Source: Candidatus Acetothermia bacterium
Lineage (GTDB): Bacteria; Bipolaricaulota; Bipolaricaulia; RBG-16-55-9; DRXL01
Reading direction: 5' to 3'
Assembly: GCA_028275205.1 (NCBI GenBank)
Contig: JAPWVB010000023.1
Span: 1 to 14,929, forward strand
DNA: 14,929 bases
Shown: in pieces, positions 1 to 6,103 of the stretch
Position numbering within the stretch: the stretch's first letter is position 1
Layout: each line of letters starts with the position of its first letter
Position numbers and translations under genes: made by a program
Notes under the pieces: model-generated
What the model was told of the DNA's origin: nothing
What the model saw: the letters and a program-made list of their open reading frames with translations, nothing else
Database searches by the model: none

Positions 1-2
1 TT

Positions 3-311
3 ACGTTCGAGAACTATATCTCGTTCATTCTGTGGCTGATGCTGGGGTTTGGGGTCTCGTTTGAGCTGCCGGTCGTGCTCTTTTTATTGGCGAAGATCGG
101 GCTGGTCTCGCACCGGTTCTTGCGCGAGAAGCGCAAATACGCTATAGTATTAGCGCTCGTCTTGGGGGCTCTTCTCACACCGACCCAAGACCCGTTCACG
201 ATGATGACCCTGGCGATCCCACTGATCGCCCTGTATGAAGTGACCCTCTGGGTCATTCGGTTGACGGAGGGCCGCCGAGCCGCAGAGATCGCCCCAGAGA
301 AAGGAGGGTAA
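3..311 (+). CDS. tatC: TatC, Sec-independent (twin-arginine) protein translocase subunit, C-terminal part
   Basis: This is the C-terminal 102 residues of TatC, the multi-spanning inner-membrane protein that recognises twin-arginine signal peptides and with TatA forms the pathway exporting folded proteins. The 5' end lies outside the window; the reading frame opens at base 3. What remains matches the conserved second half of TatC: a segment beginning TFENYISFILW, the GFGVSFELP stretch carrying the conserved membrane glutamate, the short KRKYAIV loop, a TPTQDPF motif and the final helix ending in AIPLIALYE. The stop codon sits just downstream of an AAGGAGG sequence that serves the next gene, so tatC and efp are probably cotranscribed. 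A likely substrate encoded in this window is the SRRRFLE-type lipoprotein at 13789-14214. The family assignment is secure. Confidence 0.95.
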   Translation, partial: TFENYISFILWLMLGFGVSFELPVVLFLLAKIGLVSHRFLREKRKYAIVLALVLGALLTPTQDPFTMMTLAIPLIALYEVTLWVIRLTEGRRAAEIAPEKGG

Positions 312-313
312 GT

Positions 314-874
314 ATGGGAGTCAGCGATCTGGGCAAGGGCAAAGTGATCGAGTACGAAGGGGAGCTGTGGATCATCGAAGAGTATCAGCACGTCAAGAAG
401 GCCCAGGGGCGCCCCGTGGCGCAATGTCGCCTCAGACACGTCAAGACCGGCAAAGTCATCCCTCAGAACTTCTTCGATGCCGCGCCGGTCAAGATCGTCC
501 AGCTTGAGGAGCGCCCCATGCAGTATCTCTACAATAGCGGGAATCTCTACACGTTCATGGACTCGGAGACGTTCGATCAGTACACGCTGACGGAAGAGCA
601 AGTCGCTGATGTCAAGCCCTATCTCAAGGAGAACATGGAGGTGTCGGGGCTCTTCTATCAGGGGACATTTGTGAAGGTTGAGCTTCCCCTCACTGTCGAG
701 TTGCAAGTCAAGCACACCGATCCGGGGGTGCGGGGCGATACCGTGAGCAACGTGATGAAGCCCGCGATCCTTGAGACTGGGCTGGAAGTGAAAGTCCCGC
801 TCTTCATCAATCCGGGGGACTGGGTGAAGATCGACACGCGCACCGGGCAGTATGTGGAGCGCGTCAATCGGTGA
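314..874 (+). CDS. efp: Elongation factor P, with glutamine at the tip position
   Basis: Elongation factor P binds between the P and E sites of ribosomes stalled on polyproline and stimulates peptide bond formation. The 186-residue length and three-domain plan are normal: KOW-like domain I about 1-62, OB domain II about 63-127, OB domain III about 128-186. The C-terminal signature region is present (DPGVRGDTV, KPAILETG, VPLFINPGDWVKIDTRTGQY). The start is set by AAGGAGG a few bases upstream. The tip loop of domain I reads HVKKAQGRPVA at residues 26-36. Aligned by eye to the E. coli loop FVKPGKGQAFA and the Thermus loop HQKLGRGGAKV, the usual Lys or Arg that contacts the P-site tRNA is Gln31. 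Lys28, Lys29 and Arg33 lie close by. No EF-P modification enzyme gene is seen here. The gene sits between tatC and the Asp23-family cluster leading to nusB, as in several Gram-positive genomes. Confidence 0.96.
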   Translation: MGVSDLGKGKVIEYEGELWIIEEYQHVKKAQGRPVAQCRLRHVKTGKVIPQNFFDAAPVKIVQLEERPMQYLYNSGNLYTFMDSETFDQYTLTEEQVADVKPYLKENMEVSGLFYQGTFVKVELPLTVELQVKHTDPGVRGDTVSNVMKPAILETGLEVKVPLFINPGDWVKIDTRTGQYVERVNR

Positions 875-880
875 ATCGCT

Positions 881-1279
881 ATGCCCGCGGAGCGGAAGGC
901 AGCCAAGCGCGCAGAGCGGTGGAGCGGCCATGTCTCCATCGCCGAGGAGGTCGTCAGCTCCATAGCCCGCATTGCCGCGCAAGAGGTCGAGGGGATCAGC
1001 GGGCTGAAGGGCACGGTGGCCGACGGCCTGGCCGCGCTGCTGAACGCTCAGAAGCGCCAGGGCGTCTCCGCCCAGCTCATCGAAGATCAGACGATCCGGA
1101 TTCGCCTCAAGGCGGTTGTGCGCTATGGCTATCCCATCCCTGAAGTGGCCAAGAGAGTCCAAGCCAAGGTCAAGCAGGAGATCGAGGGGATGACGGGGCT
1201 GCACGTGAGCGCCGTGGATGTCTACATCCAAGAGATTGACACCAGCGAGACCAGCCGGTCTAAGAAGGAGGAGTCGTGA
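881..1279 (+). CDS. Asp23/Gls24 family envelope stress protein (YqhY-like)
   Basis: This 132-residue soluble protein belongs to the Asp23/Gls24 family. Members are abundant, often membrane-tethered through a partner, and linked to envelope stress or lipid homeostasis in Gram-positive bacteria; their biochemical role is poorly known. Recognisable elements are the segment around residues 17-45 (HVSIAEEVVSSIARIAAQEVEGISG), a middle part reading IRIRLKAVVRYGYPIPEVAKRVQAKVKQEIEGMTG, and the closing HVSAVDVYIQEID. The N-terminus and the last ten residues are highly charged. It lies 6 bp after efp and overlaps the next gene at GTGA. It has no strong Shine-Dalgarno sequence of its own, so coupled translation with efp is likely. 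The downstream gene carries a diverged copy of the same fold behind two membrane helices, which makes a physical partnership plausible. Confidence 0.88.
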   Translation: MPAERKAAKRAERWSGHVSIAEEVVSSIARIAAQEVEGISGLKGTVADGLAALLNAQKRQGVSAQLIEDQTIRIRLKAVVRYGYPIPEVAKRVQAKVKQEIEGMTGLHVSAVDVYIQEIDTSETSRSKKEES

Positions 1280-1866
1280 AACAGACAGTCGATTATATCG
1301 CTGAGATCTTATACGCTGGGGCATTTCTGCTCTGCTGGGTGGCCACGGGAGGGCTCTTGTGGGTGACCTTTGGGGTGGCCACAGCTCCTCCTGAGCGGAT
1401 CTGGGAGCTCTTTGTCGTCTTCATCCGAAGTCAGTGGGGGGTGGTCTTGCTCGACGCGTTTGCGTTGCTCTTCTTTCTGGTAGGGGTGTATTTTTTAGCG
1501 CAGCTCTTGCAGGCGCGGCGGCGCTGGAAGCGCATCCAGCACGAGAGCCCGCGCGGGCCAGTAGAGATCTCGCTCTTTGCTATACGCTCGTATATCGAGC
1601 GCATCCTCGCTTATGAGTTTGGGCTGCGGCGGTATCGCGTCGCCCTCGAGAACACCCCCAGTGGGCTGTACGTCTTCATCCGTGCTGAGCTGCCCATCGG
1701 GCAGAACGTGCTCCATACGGCCGAGAGAATCCAACAGACGGTCGAGGAGAGCGTGGAAGACCGCGTAGGCGTGAAGGTCCATCGCGTCCAAGTGATTGCA
1801 GCGGGCATTGCCAGCGAACTCCCTGAGGAGCGCCCGCTCTTCCGAGGCGAAGGGGAGATCGAGTGA
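1276..1866 (+). CDS. amaP: AmaP-like membrane anchor protein with C-terminal Asp23-like domain
   Basis: This 196-residue protein has two predicted membrane helices (about residues 10-33 and 55-79), a basic stretch (ARRRWKR, 80-86), and a cytoplasmic Asp23-like domain from about 95 to 175 (GPVEISLFAIRSYIERILAYE ending VGVKVHRVQVI). The architecture matches AmaP, which in Staphylococcus tethers Asp23 to the membrane. The start is a GTG that overlaps the stop of the previous gene (GTGA) and is preceded by AAGGAGGAG, so coupling with the Asp23 gene is expected. With the preceding soluble Asp23 protein and the following DUF2273 peptide it forms the usual three-gene set. The two-helix-plus-domain layout is clear; the exact orthology to amaP is inferred from layout and position. 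Confidence 0.8.
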   Translation: MKQTVDYIAEILYAGAFLLCWVATGGLLWVTFGVATAPPERIWELFVVFIRSQWGVVLLDAFALLFFLVGVYFLAQLLQARRRWKRIQHESPRGPVEISLFAIRSYIERILAYEFGLRRYRVALENTPSGLYVFIRAELPIGQNVLHTAERIQQTVEESVEDRVGVKVHRVQVIAAGIASELPEERPLFRGEGEIE

Positions 1867-2057
1867 TGGCCCGGCTGTCCCCAGGCGCTGTCGGTGCCCT
1901 CATCGGGGTGCTGGTTGGACTGCTGTGGATCTGGCTTGGGGTAAAATTATTTCTCATACTCTTGCTGGCTGTGTTGGGGTTTGCGATCGGGAAGCTCTTC
2001 GAATCTGAGGAACTTCGGGAGCGCATCCGTGAGCTCTTCTCGTTCTTCTACCGATGA
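1866..2057 (+). CDS. DUF2273 family small membrane protein
   Basis: This is a 63-residue protein dominated by one long hydrophobic stretch (PGAVGALIGVLVGLLWIWLG and then VKLFLILLLAVLGFAIGKLF), probably a helical hairpin in the membrane, followed by a charged tail (ESEELRERIRELFSFFYR). The pattern, with a glycine-rich first half and an acidic/basic amphipathic tail, is that of DUF2273 proteins, which accompany Asp23 and AmaP in stress-response clusters. I place the start at the ATG overlapping the upstream stop (TGATG). A GTG one codon earlier at 1863 is also possible and would add one residue. The 3' end overlaps nusB by 4 bp. The molecular function of this family is unknown. Confidence 0.78.
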   Translation: MARLSPGAVGALIGVLVGLLWIWLGVKLFLILLLAVLGFAIGKLFESEELRERIRELFSFFYR

Positions 2058-2452
2058 AGACGCTTTCGCGCCGCGCCGCTAGAGAGCGCATCCTCAAGCT
2101 GCTCTTCCAGCGGGACTTCCGTTCGGTAAGCTTAACGGAGCTTTTAGAAGAGCAGCCCACTGATGATCCCTACGTGCGCGAGGTCATCGGTGGGCTGGAG
2201 GAGAAGCTTCCCGAGATCGATAGAATCATAGCGCAGCGGGCGGAGGGCTGGCGCCTGGAGCGCCTGCACTCCGTCGATCGCAATATCTTGCGCCTGGCCG
2301 TGTATGAGCTCTGCTATCGCGAGGACATCCCTCCCCAGGTCGCCATCAATGAAGCCGTGGAGCTCGCCAAAAAATACGGGGGCGAGCACTCGCCCGCCTT
2401 CATCAATGGGATCTTGGATCGCATCTGGAAGGAGCGTGCTCAGCGCTCATGA
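2054..2452 (+). CDS. nusB: Transcription antitermination factor NusB
   Basis: NusB binds boxA RNA together with ribosomal protein S10 (NusE) and helps RNA polymerase read through rRNA operons. The 132-residue all-helical sequence has the family hallmarks: an N-terminal SRRAARERILKLLFQRDF helix, the central VDRNILRLAVYELCYREDIPPQVAINEAVELAKKYG block, and the closing SPAFINGILDRIWKE. The length is normal. The start codon overlaps the DUF2273 stop (ATGA) and its own stop overlaps the epimerase start, so translation is tightly coupled. Asp23-family genes next to nusB are known from Firmicutes (yqhY-nusB), which supports both neighbouring assignments. Confidence 0.95.
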   Translation: MKTLSRRAARERILKLLFQRDFRSVSLTELLEEQPTDDPYVREVIGGLEEKLPEIDRIIAQRAEGWRLERLHSVDRNILRLAVYELCYREDIPPQVAINEAVELAKKYGGEHSPAFINGILDRIWKERAQRS

Positions 2453-3411
2453 AGATCTTAGTGACGGGGGGCGCGGGATTTATTGGTTCGCACGTCGTTG
2501 ACGCGTATATCGCTCAGGGCCATACAGTAACAGTTATAGATAATCTTGCCACGGGGTATAGAGAGTTTCTCAATCCCAAGGCGCGCTTCTATCAGATAGA
2601 TATTGCTGATCGCGCGGCGGTGCGCGAAGTCTTCGCGCGGGAAAGATTCGATTTGGTCAACCATCATGCGGCCCAAGTGGACGTGCGCGTCTCGGTCGCC
2701 GATCCCCTCAAGGACGCGCACACGAATATTCTGGGGCTGCTCACGGTGCTGGAAGCGTGCCGTGAGTTCTCTGTGAAAAAATTTATCTTTATCTCGTCGG
2801 GCGGGGTTATTTACGGCGAACCCCAACAGCTCCCCGTGCCCGAAGATGCCCCCAAAAAGCCCATCAGCCCCTACGGGGTGGCCAAGCTCGCAAGCGAATA
2901 CTATCTCTTCAGCGCCAAGCAGACCTGGGGCTTAGAATATATCGCGCTGCGCTACGCGAACGTCTACGGGCCGCGCCAGACCCCAAAGAGTGAAGCCACG
3001 GTCGTCAGCACGTTTGCGCGGGCGCTGGCCCGCCATGAACCCGTGACAATCTTTGGCGATGGTCGGCAGACACGGGACTTCATCTTCGTGAGCGACGTCG
3101 TCGCCGCCAATCTCTTGGCGACCGAGCGCATAGAAGAGATCAACCGTGCTTCAGCATACTCTATAGACGATCTTGCGTTCAATATTGGGACAGGGCAGGA
3201 GACGAGCGTCAACGAGCTTTTCGAAAGATTTGAGCGCGCCCTGAGCAGAAAGTGTGAGGCGCGTTACGCCCCGCCGCGCCCAGGGGAGCTCCAGCGCAAC
3301 GCCCTCGATATTACGAAAGCCCAGAAGCTCTTGGGCTTTGTGCCCAAGATCGCGCTTGAAGAGGGCTTGCGCGTCACGATGGACTGGGTGCGCACGACAA
3401 CTCCATCGTAA
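2449..3411 (+). CDS. galE: NAD-dependent sugar-nucleotide epimerase/dehydratase, UDP-glucose 4-epimerase type
   Basis: This 320-residue extended short-chain dehydrogenase most resembles GalE-type UDP-glucose 4-epimerases, which interconvert UDP-glucose and UDP-galactose for glycan synthesis. The NAD-binding motif GGAGFIGSH is at residues 7-15, with Asp31 ending the second strand. The catalytic set is a SSGG segment at 116-119 and the YGVAK pair Tyr142/Lys146. RYANVYGPRQ (168-177), GDGRQTRDFIFVSDV (203-217) and NIGTGQETSV (245-254) are typical of the substrate-binding half. Related 4-epimerases and 4,6-dehydratases share much of this, so the exact sugar is uncertain. The start overlaps the nusB stop (ATGA). 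The gene closes the operon; downstream lie the small-RNA promoter and terminator. The WecG/TagA-like glycosyltransferase at 8973-10529 could use sugars from this part of metabolism, but no direct link is visible. Confidence 0.88.
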   Translation: MKILVTGGAGFIGSHVVDAYIAQGHTVTVIDNLATGYREFLNPKARFYQIDIADRAAVREVFARERFDLVNHHAAQVDVRVSVADPLKDAHTNILGLLTVLEACREFSVKKFIFISSGGVIYGEPQQLPVPEDAPKKPISPYGVAKLASEYYLFSAKQTWGLEYIALRYANVYGPRQTPKSEATVVSTFARALARHEPVTIFGDGRQTRDFIFVSDVVAANLLATERIEEINRASAYSIDDLAFNIGTGQETSVNELFERFERALSRKCEARYAPPRPGELQRNALDITKAQKLLGFVPKIALEEGLRVTMDWVRTTTPS

Positions 3412-3425
3412 TGTAAGCTCGATTA

Positions 3426-3454
3426 CTGACATTCTAGGGGCGATCTCTTATACT
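3426..3454 (+). promoter_or_regulatory. Sigma-70-type promoter of the small RNA
   Basis: CTGACA at 3426-3431 and TATACT at 3449-3454 are separated by exactly 17 bp. Each box differs from the housekeeping consensus (TTGACA, TATAAT) at one position. The predicted start falls 6-8 nt further on, at about 3460-3462, which is the first base of the 16S-like GGATCACCTCCTT. No coding sequence follows on this strand before the terminator at 3526, so the promoter seems dedicated to a short non-coding transcript. It lies just after the epimerase stop codon and does not overlap a gene. Confidence 0.7.
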
Positions 3455-3460
3455 ACGGGA

Positions 3461-3549
3461 GGATCACCTCCTTGGGCTTGGCTCACCCTCGGCCAAGCAC
3501 GTCGCAAACCCTCTCACCTCCTAGAGGCGGCCCCCAAGGCCGCCTTTTT
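3461..3549 (+). ncRNA. Predicted small RNA carrying repeated anti-Shine-Dalgarno sequences
   Basis: A roughly 89-nt RNA is predicted from a promoter immediately upstream and an intrinsic terminator at its 3' end. Its expected 5' end is GGATCACCTCCTT (3461-3473), identical to the 13-nt 3' tail of bacterial 16S rRNA that reads Shine-Dalgarno sequences. Next comes a 7-bp hairpin, GCTTGGC (3476-3482) with GCCAAGC (3492-3498), whose 9-nt loop is TCACCCTCG. An unpaired CU-rich stretch follows, containing a second TCACCTCCT (3514-3522; the first copy is 3464-3472), then the terminator. CCTTGGG (3470-3476) could also pair with CCCAAGG (3533-3539) in the terminator loop. By analogy with CU-rich regulatory RNAs that pair with ribosome-binding sites, it may mask Shine-Dalgarno sequences; a role at the ribosome or as a decoy is equally open. 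I recognise no known RNA family. Transcription is inferred, not shown. Confidence 0.62.
3526..3549 (+). terminator. Intrinsic terminator of the small RNA and the upstream operon
   Basis: GGCGGCC (3526-3532) and GGCCGCC (3538-3544) form a perfect 7-bp GC-only stem around the 5-nt loop CCCAA, followed at once by TTTTT (3545-3549). It ends transcription on the plus strand just before the convergent ccsA stop codon. On the minus strand the hairpin is not followed by a T-run, so it is probably one-directional. Confidence 0.88.
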
Positions 3550-3550
3550 C

Positions 3551-4678
3551 TTATACGAAGCTGTGCAAGCTCGACACAAAATAGTTGATCCCGATCCACG
3601 CGTAGAGCACTGCGAGATATCCCAAGACCGACAGCCACGCCACCAACCCGCCGCGCCAGCCCGCATCGCGTGCCCCCCACGTCAGCCGCGCATGGAGATA
3701 GACAGCATACACGAGCGCGGCCACGAGCATCGCCGTCTCCTTGGGATCCCAGCCCCAATAGCGGCTCCACGCCTGCTCCGCCCAGATCGCTCCAAAGACG
3801 AATCCTCCGATCGCATAGAACGGAAATCCCAGGGCGTTGCAGCGATAGACCATCTCTTCGATATTCTCCAAAAATTCCCATGCGACAGGGCGCTGCTCCC
3901 TGTGCACGAAGAGCAACAGGCCACCAAAGCCCGCACAGAGCAGCCCAAAGAGCGCCACCGCCGCGAGCATCTTCGCCGGCTGCAGCGTGGCAAAGAGCGG
4001 GATCACAAAGAAGATAGTCAGCGCGATGGCAGCGAGAAGGGCCCCAAAGAGCAGAAAGAGCTTCTTCTCGTAGCGACGCCATAGATACACAAGCGTTGCG
4101 CCAAACCCGCTGGTGAAGAACGCGATCCCCAGCACCATGAAGAGCACATGGATCGTCAGCCAATAGCTCTGCAAGCTCGGTGGGACGCCCGTGGGGGCGT
4201 TCGGCGCAACGCTTGGCGAGGCTGCAACAGATAACATCACGAACGCTGCCCCGGTGACGAAGACCCCCACTTGCTTGATCTGGAACTTGCGCTCCATCAC
4301 GAAATAGATCAGCGGGATGAGCCAGGAGAAGAACGTCAGGGTCTCATACGTGGTGGAGAGGGGCAAGAGCAAGACCTTGACCCACTGAGAGGCATTGCCC
4401 AGCTCAATAGCGCGAGCGATCACCCCTGCGCCTGAGAGGATCACGCTGGCGAGAAGGGCGCGGGTGGCCCAGACCCCCCAGGCGATATTCGACAAGCCCC
4501 ACGACGCGCTGGCAGCAATGATGCCCAGCGTCGCCCCCTCACCCCCGTCTCCCCTCTCCCTCGGAGGGGAGAGGGGCCGGGGGTGAGGGTGAAACACCAC
4601 GTGCAACAGATAGAGCACAAACGTGACGAAATAGCTCAGCGTGCTCAGATAGAAGAACAGAACGCTTGGGTATCTCAT
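3551..4678 (-). CDS. ccsA: Cytochrome c biogenesis protein CcsA/ResC (system II heme exporter/lyase subunit)
   Basis: CcsA works with ResB/Ccs1 to carry heme across the membrane and attach it to apocytochromes c. The 375-residue polytopic protein has the tryptophan-rich heme-handling WWD motif WAEQAWSRYWGWDPKE at 299-314 and the histidines expected of the family: His177 in WLTIHVLFMVLG, His329 in YLHARLTWGARDAGWRG, and His371 in the terminal LHSF. The start follows AAGGAGG, and the gene lies 9 bp downstream of resB. Unusually, residues about 30-48, between the first helix and the rest of the protein, are encoded by a GC-rich palindromic repeat and read HPHPRPLSPPRERG, then a Gly/Asp/Glu-rich tail. 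The frame is kept on both sides, so the protein is probably functional with an added loop. The conserved C-terminal half appears intact. Confidence 0.93.
   Translation of the reverse strand: MRYPSVLFFYLSTLSYFVTFVLYLLHVVFHPHPRPLSPPRERGDGGEGATLGIIAASASWGLSNIAWGVWATRALLASVILSGAGVIARAIELGNASQWVKVLLLPLSTTYETLTFFSWLIPLIYFVMERKFQIKQVGVFVTGAAFVMLSVAASPSVAPNAPTGVPPSLQSYWLTIHVLFMVLGIAFFTSGFGATLVYLWRRYEKKLFLLFGALLAAIALTIFFVIPLFATLQPAKMLAAVALFGLLCAGFGGLLLFVHREQRPVAWEFLENIEEMVYRCNALGFPFYAIGGFVFGAIWAEQAWSRYWGWDPKETAMLVAALVYAVYLHARLTWGARDAGWRGGLVAWLSVLGYLAVLYAWIGINYFVSSLHSFV
4536..4589. repeat. 54-bp palindromic repeat element inserted in frame in ccsA
   Basis: The outer arms CCCTCACCCCC (4536-4546) and GGGGGTGAGGG (4579-4589) are perfect 11-bp complements. 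Inside them CCCCTCTCC (4551-4559) and GGAGAGGGG (4568-4576) form a second 9-bp stem around a short loop centred on CTCGGAG. The composition is far from the surrounding codons. On the ccsA strand it reads HPHPRPLSPPRERG, a translation I recognise as typical of dispersed REP-like palindromes spread through many bacterial genomes. Coding-region insertions of this kind are known from Rickettsia palindromic elements. Only one copy is present here, so its dispersed nature is inferred. Confidence 0.85.
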
Positions 4679-4687
4679 AGCTCCTCC

Positions 4688-6103
4688 TTAGTGGGTGACC
4701 AGCTCTGGCTCGGACTCCGTCACAACGTTGAGCTGTCTTATCTCTTCGACAAGGCGACGAAACTCCTCGGCGAACGATCTCAGATTGTTGCGCACCGCTC
4801 CGGCGATGATGATCTCGCCCTCGGCAAAAGCGACCCAGATCTGCCGATGCTTAAAATATAAGTGCACGAGCATCCCTACGATCATAAACAGAAACCCAAA
4901 GTAGACAATGGGGCGACCGGGGTCTTTGGTGATCTGAAGCCCCGTGAACTCTGGAGCCGTCATGCCGATCAGCTTAATTGTATAGGGCGTCTGGCCGCCG
5001 ACGCTGTGCATGGCCGTCTCCCAGAAGCGTTGCATCTCTGGGCGGGCAAAGGCCCACGTGCGCATGATTCTTAGCCCGTGGGCGTCATAGACCTCCACGA
5101 AGACCGCGGGGTTCTGCAGGCGCTGCGTCCGACTGTAAGCGATAAAGTTCTCCGTGAGGGCAAAGTCCGGGAGAAACGCGCCGATCTTCACGAAGATCTG
5201 CTCTGAGGGGACTTCAACGCCCTCGCCCACCGTGCCCACAAACTCCCCAAGCTCCGTCCCGTCAGCACGGGAGAGAGCAAGCGTGACCCGCGCGGCCCCT
5301 TGCCAATCAATCCCAAACGCCGATTGATAGAAATTATACCCCTTGTAGCGCAGCGGCGCGTTCACCTCGATAGTCTTCGTTAAGACTTCTTTGCCGTTCT
5401 CTATCACCGTGAGTTCGCTGCGCCAGTCCATGACGCGCTCGGAGTTTGGATAGTTTTCGCTCCAGAATCTATTGACCCTCACGGTGAAATCCGCGCCGGG
5501 GATCTGAATGATATCCCCCTGATGGGCGATCTCGAACGTCCTGTACCCAAAGAGCATCGTCGCCAGCCCGCCGAAGATGACTATCAATAGACTAATGTGA
5601 AAGACGTCGATCCCGAAGCACTCCCAGCGCCACTTCTCCGCGAGCAGTCCCGAAGTGTATTCGTGCACACGGTAGCCGTGGCGTCGCAAGAGCTTAGCAA
5701 TGCTCTGAGCGGCGTCTGGGGCAACGGCGCCGGAGAGCACGCGCGCATGCTCGAAGCGTCGCAGGCCCTCGGGAGGGATAGGGCTCATAGGAAGCTTCCA
5801 ATAGCGCCACGAAGCTGTGAGTCTCTTATATGTACACGCGGCAAGGTTGAGCGTAAACAGCGCCATGAGGAAGAGAAAGTACCACGACCCGAAGATATTT
5901 GTCAGTTGGAGCTGCTTGAGCAGCGCATAGCCCTCGACGCCATAGCGGGCGATGTAGTCCACTTCGCGGGTGAAGGTCTCTTGGGGGATGAGCGTGCTCA
6001 CAAGCCCTATGAGGGCGATCAGAGAGAGTAACACAATCGCGAGCGTGACCGATGTGAAGAACTGATAGAGATCGCGGGCGACTTCACGAAAGAACGCGCT
6101 CAT
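4688..6103 (-). CDS. resB: ResB/Ccs1-like cytochrome c biogenesis protein
   Basis: ResB (Ccs1) forms a complex with CcsA that handles heme and apocytochrome c on the outer face of the membrane. The 471-residue protein has four predicted membrane helices (about 16-38, 70-92, 165-187, 397-418) and a large extracytoplasmic domain between helices 3 and 4. Family landmarks include the N-terminal FFTSVTLAIVLLSLIALIG, the helix-3 segment VFHISLLIVIFGG with His169, the YKGYNFYQSAFGID motif around 253-266, and the last helix GRPIVYFGFLFMIVGMLV followed by HLYFKHRQIWVA. The start codon overlaps the resA stop (ATGA), and ccsA follows after 9 bp, giving the resA-resB-resC order known from Bacillus. A charged cytoplasmic tail follows the last helix. 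The assignment is firm. Confidence 0.93.
   Translation of the reverse strand: MSAFFREVARDLYQFFTSVTLAIVLLSLIALIGLVSTLIPQETFTREVDYIARYGVEGYALLKQLQLTNIFGSWYFLFLMALFTLNLAACTYKRLTASWRYWKLPMSPIPPEGLRRFEHARVLSGAVAPDAAQSIAKLLRRHGYRVHEYTSGLLAEKWRWECFGIDVFHISLLIVIFGGLATMLFGYRTFEIAHQGDIIQIPGADFTVRVNRFWSENYPNSERVMDWRSELTVIENGKEVLTKTIEVNAPLRYKGYNFYQSAFGIDWQGAARVTLALSRADGTELGEFVGTVGEGVEVPSEQIFVKIGAFLPDFALTENFIAYSRTQRLQNPAVFVEVYDAHGLRIMRTWAFARPEMQRFWETAMHSVGGQTPYTIKLIGMTAPEFTGLQITKDPGRPIVYFGFLFMIVGMLVHLYFKHRQIWVAFAEGEIIIAGAVRNNLRSFAEEFRRLVEEIRQLNVVTESEPELVTH

Noticed and set aside
14..1324. A 436-codon open frame on the minus strand across tatC, efp and the Asp23 gene
   Set aside because: It is antisense to four well-supported genes, has no family features and a skewed Leu/His/Asp composition typical of a shadow frame.
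3458..3471. GGAGG-ATCA-CCTCC hairpin as a terminator of the galE operon
   Set aside because: The stem is only 5 bp with no T-run, and its left arm falls before the predicted start of the small RNA. The real terminator is at 3526-3549.
3440..3480. A fragment of a 16S rRNA gene or an integration site
   Set aside because: Only the 13-base tail matches. The preceding helix 45 sequence of 16S is not there, and no flanking repeat or integrase is present.
3254..4084. A 276-codon plus-strand frame across the end of the epimerase gene and ccsA
   Set aside because: It runs through the terminator and antisense to the WWD region of ccsA. Its product is an Arg/Pro/His-rich string with no protein-like pattern.
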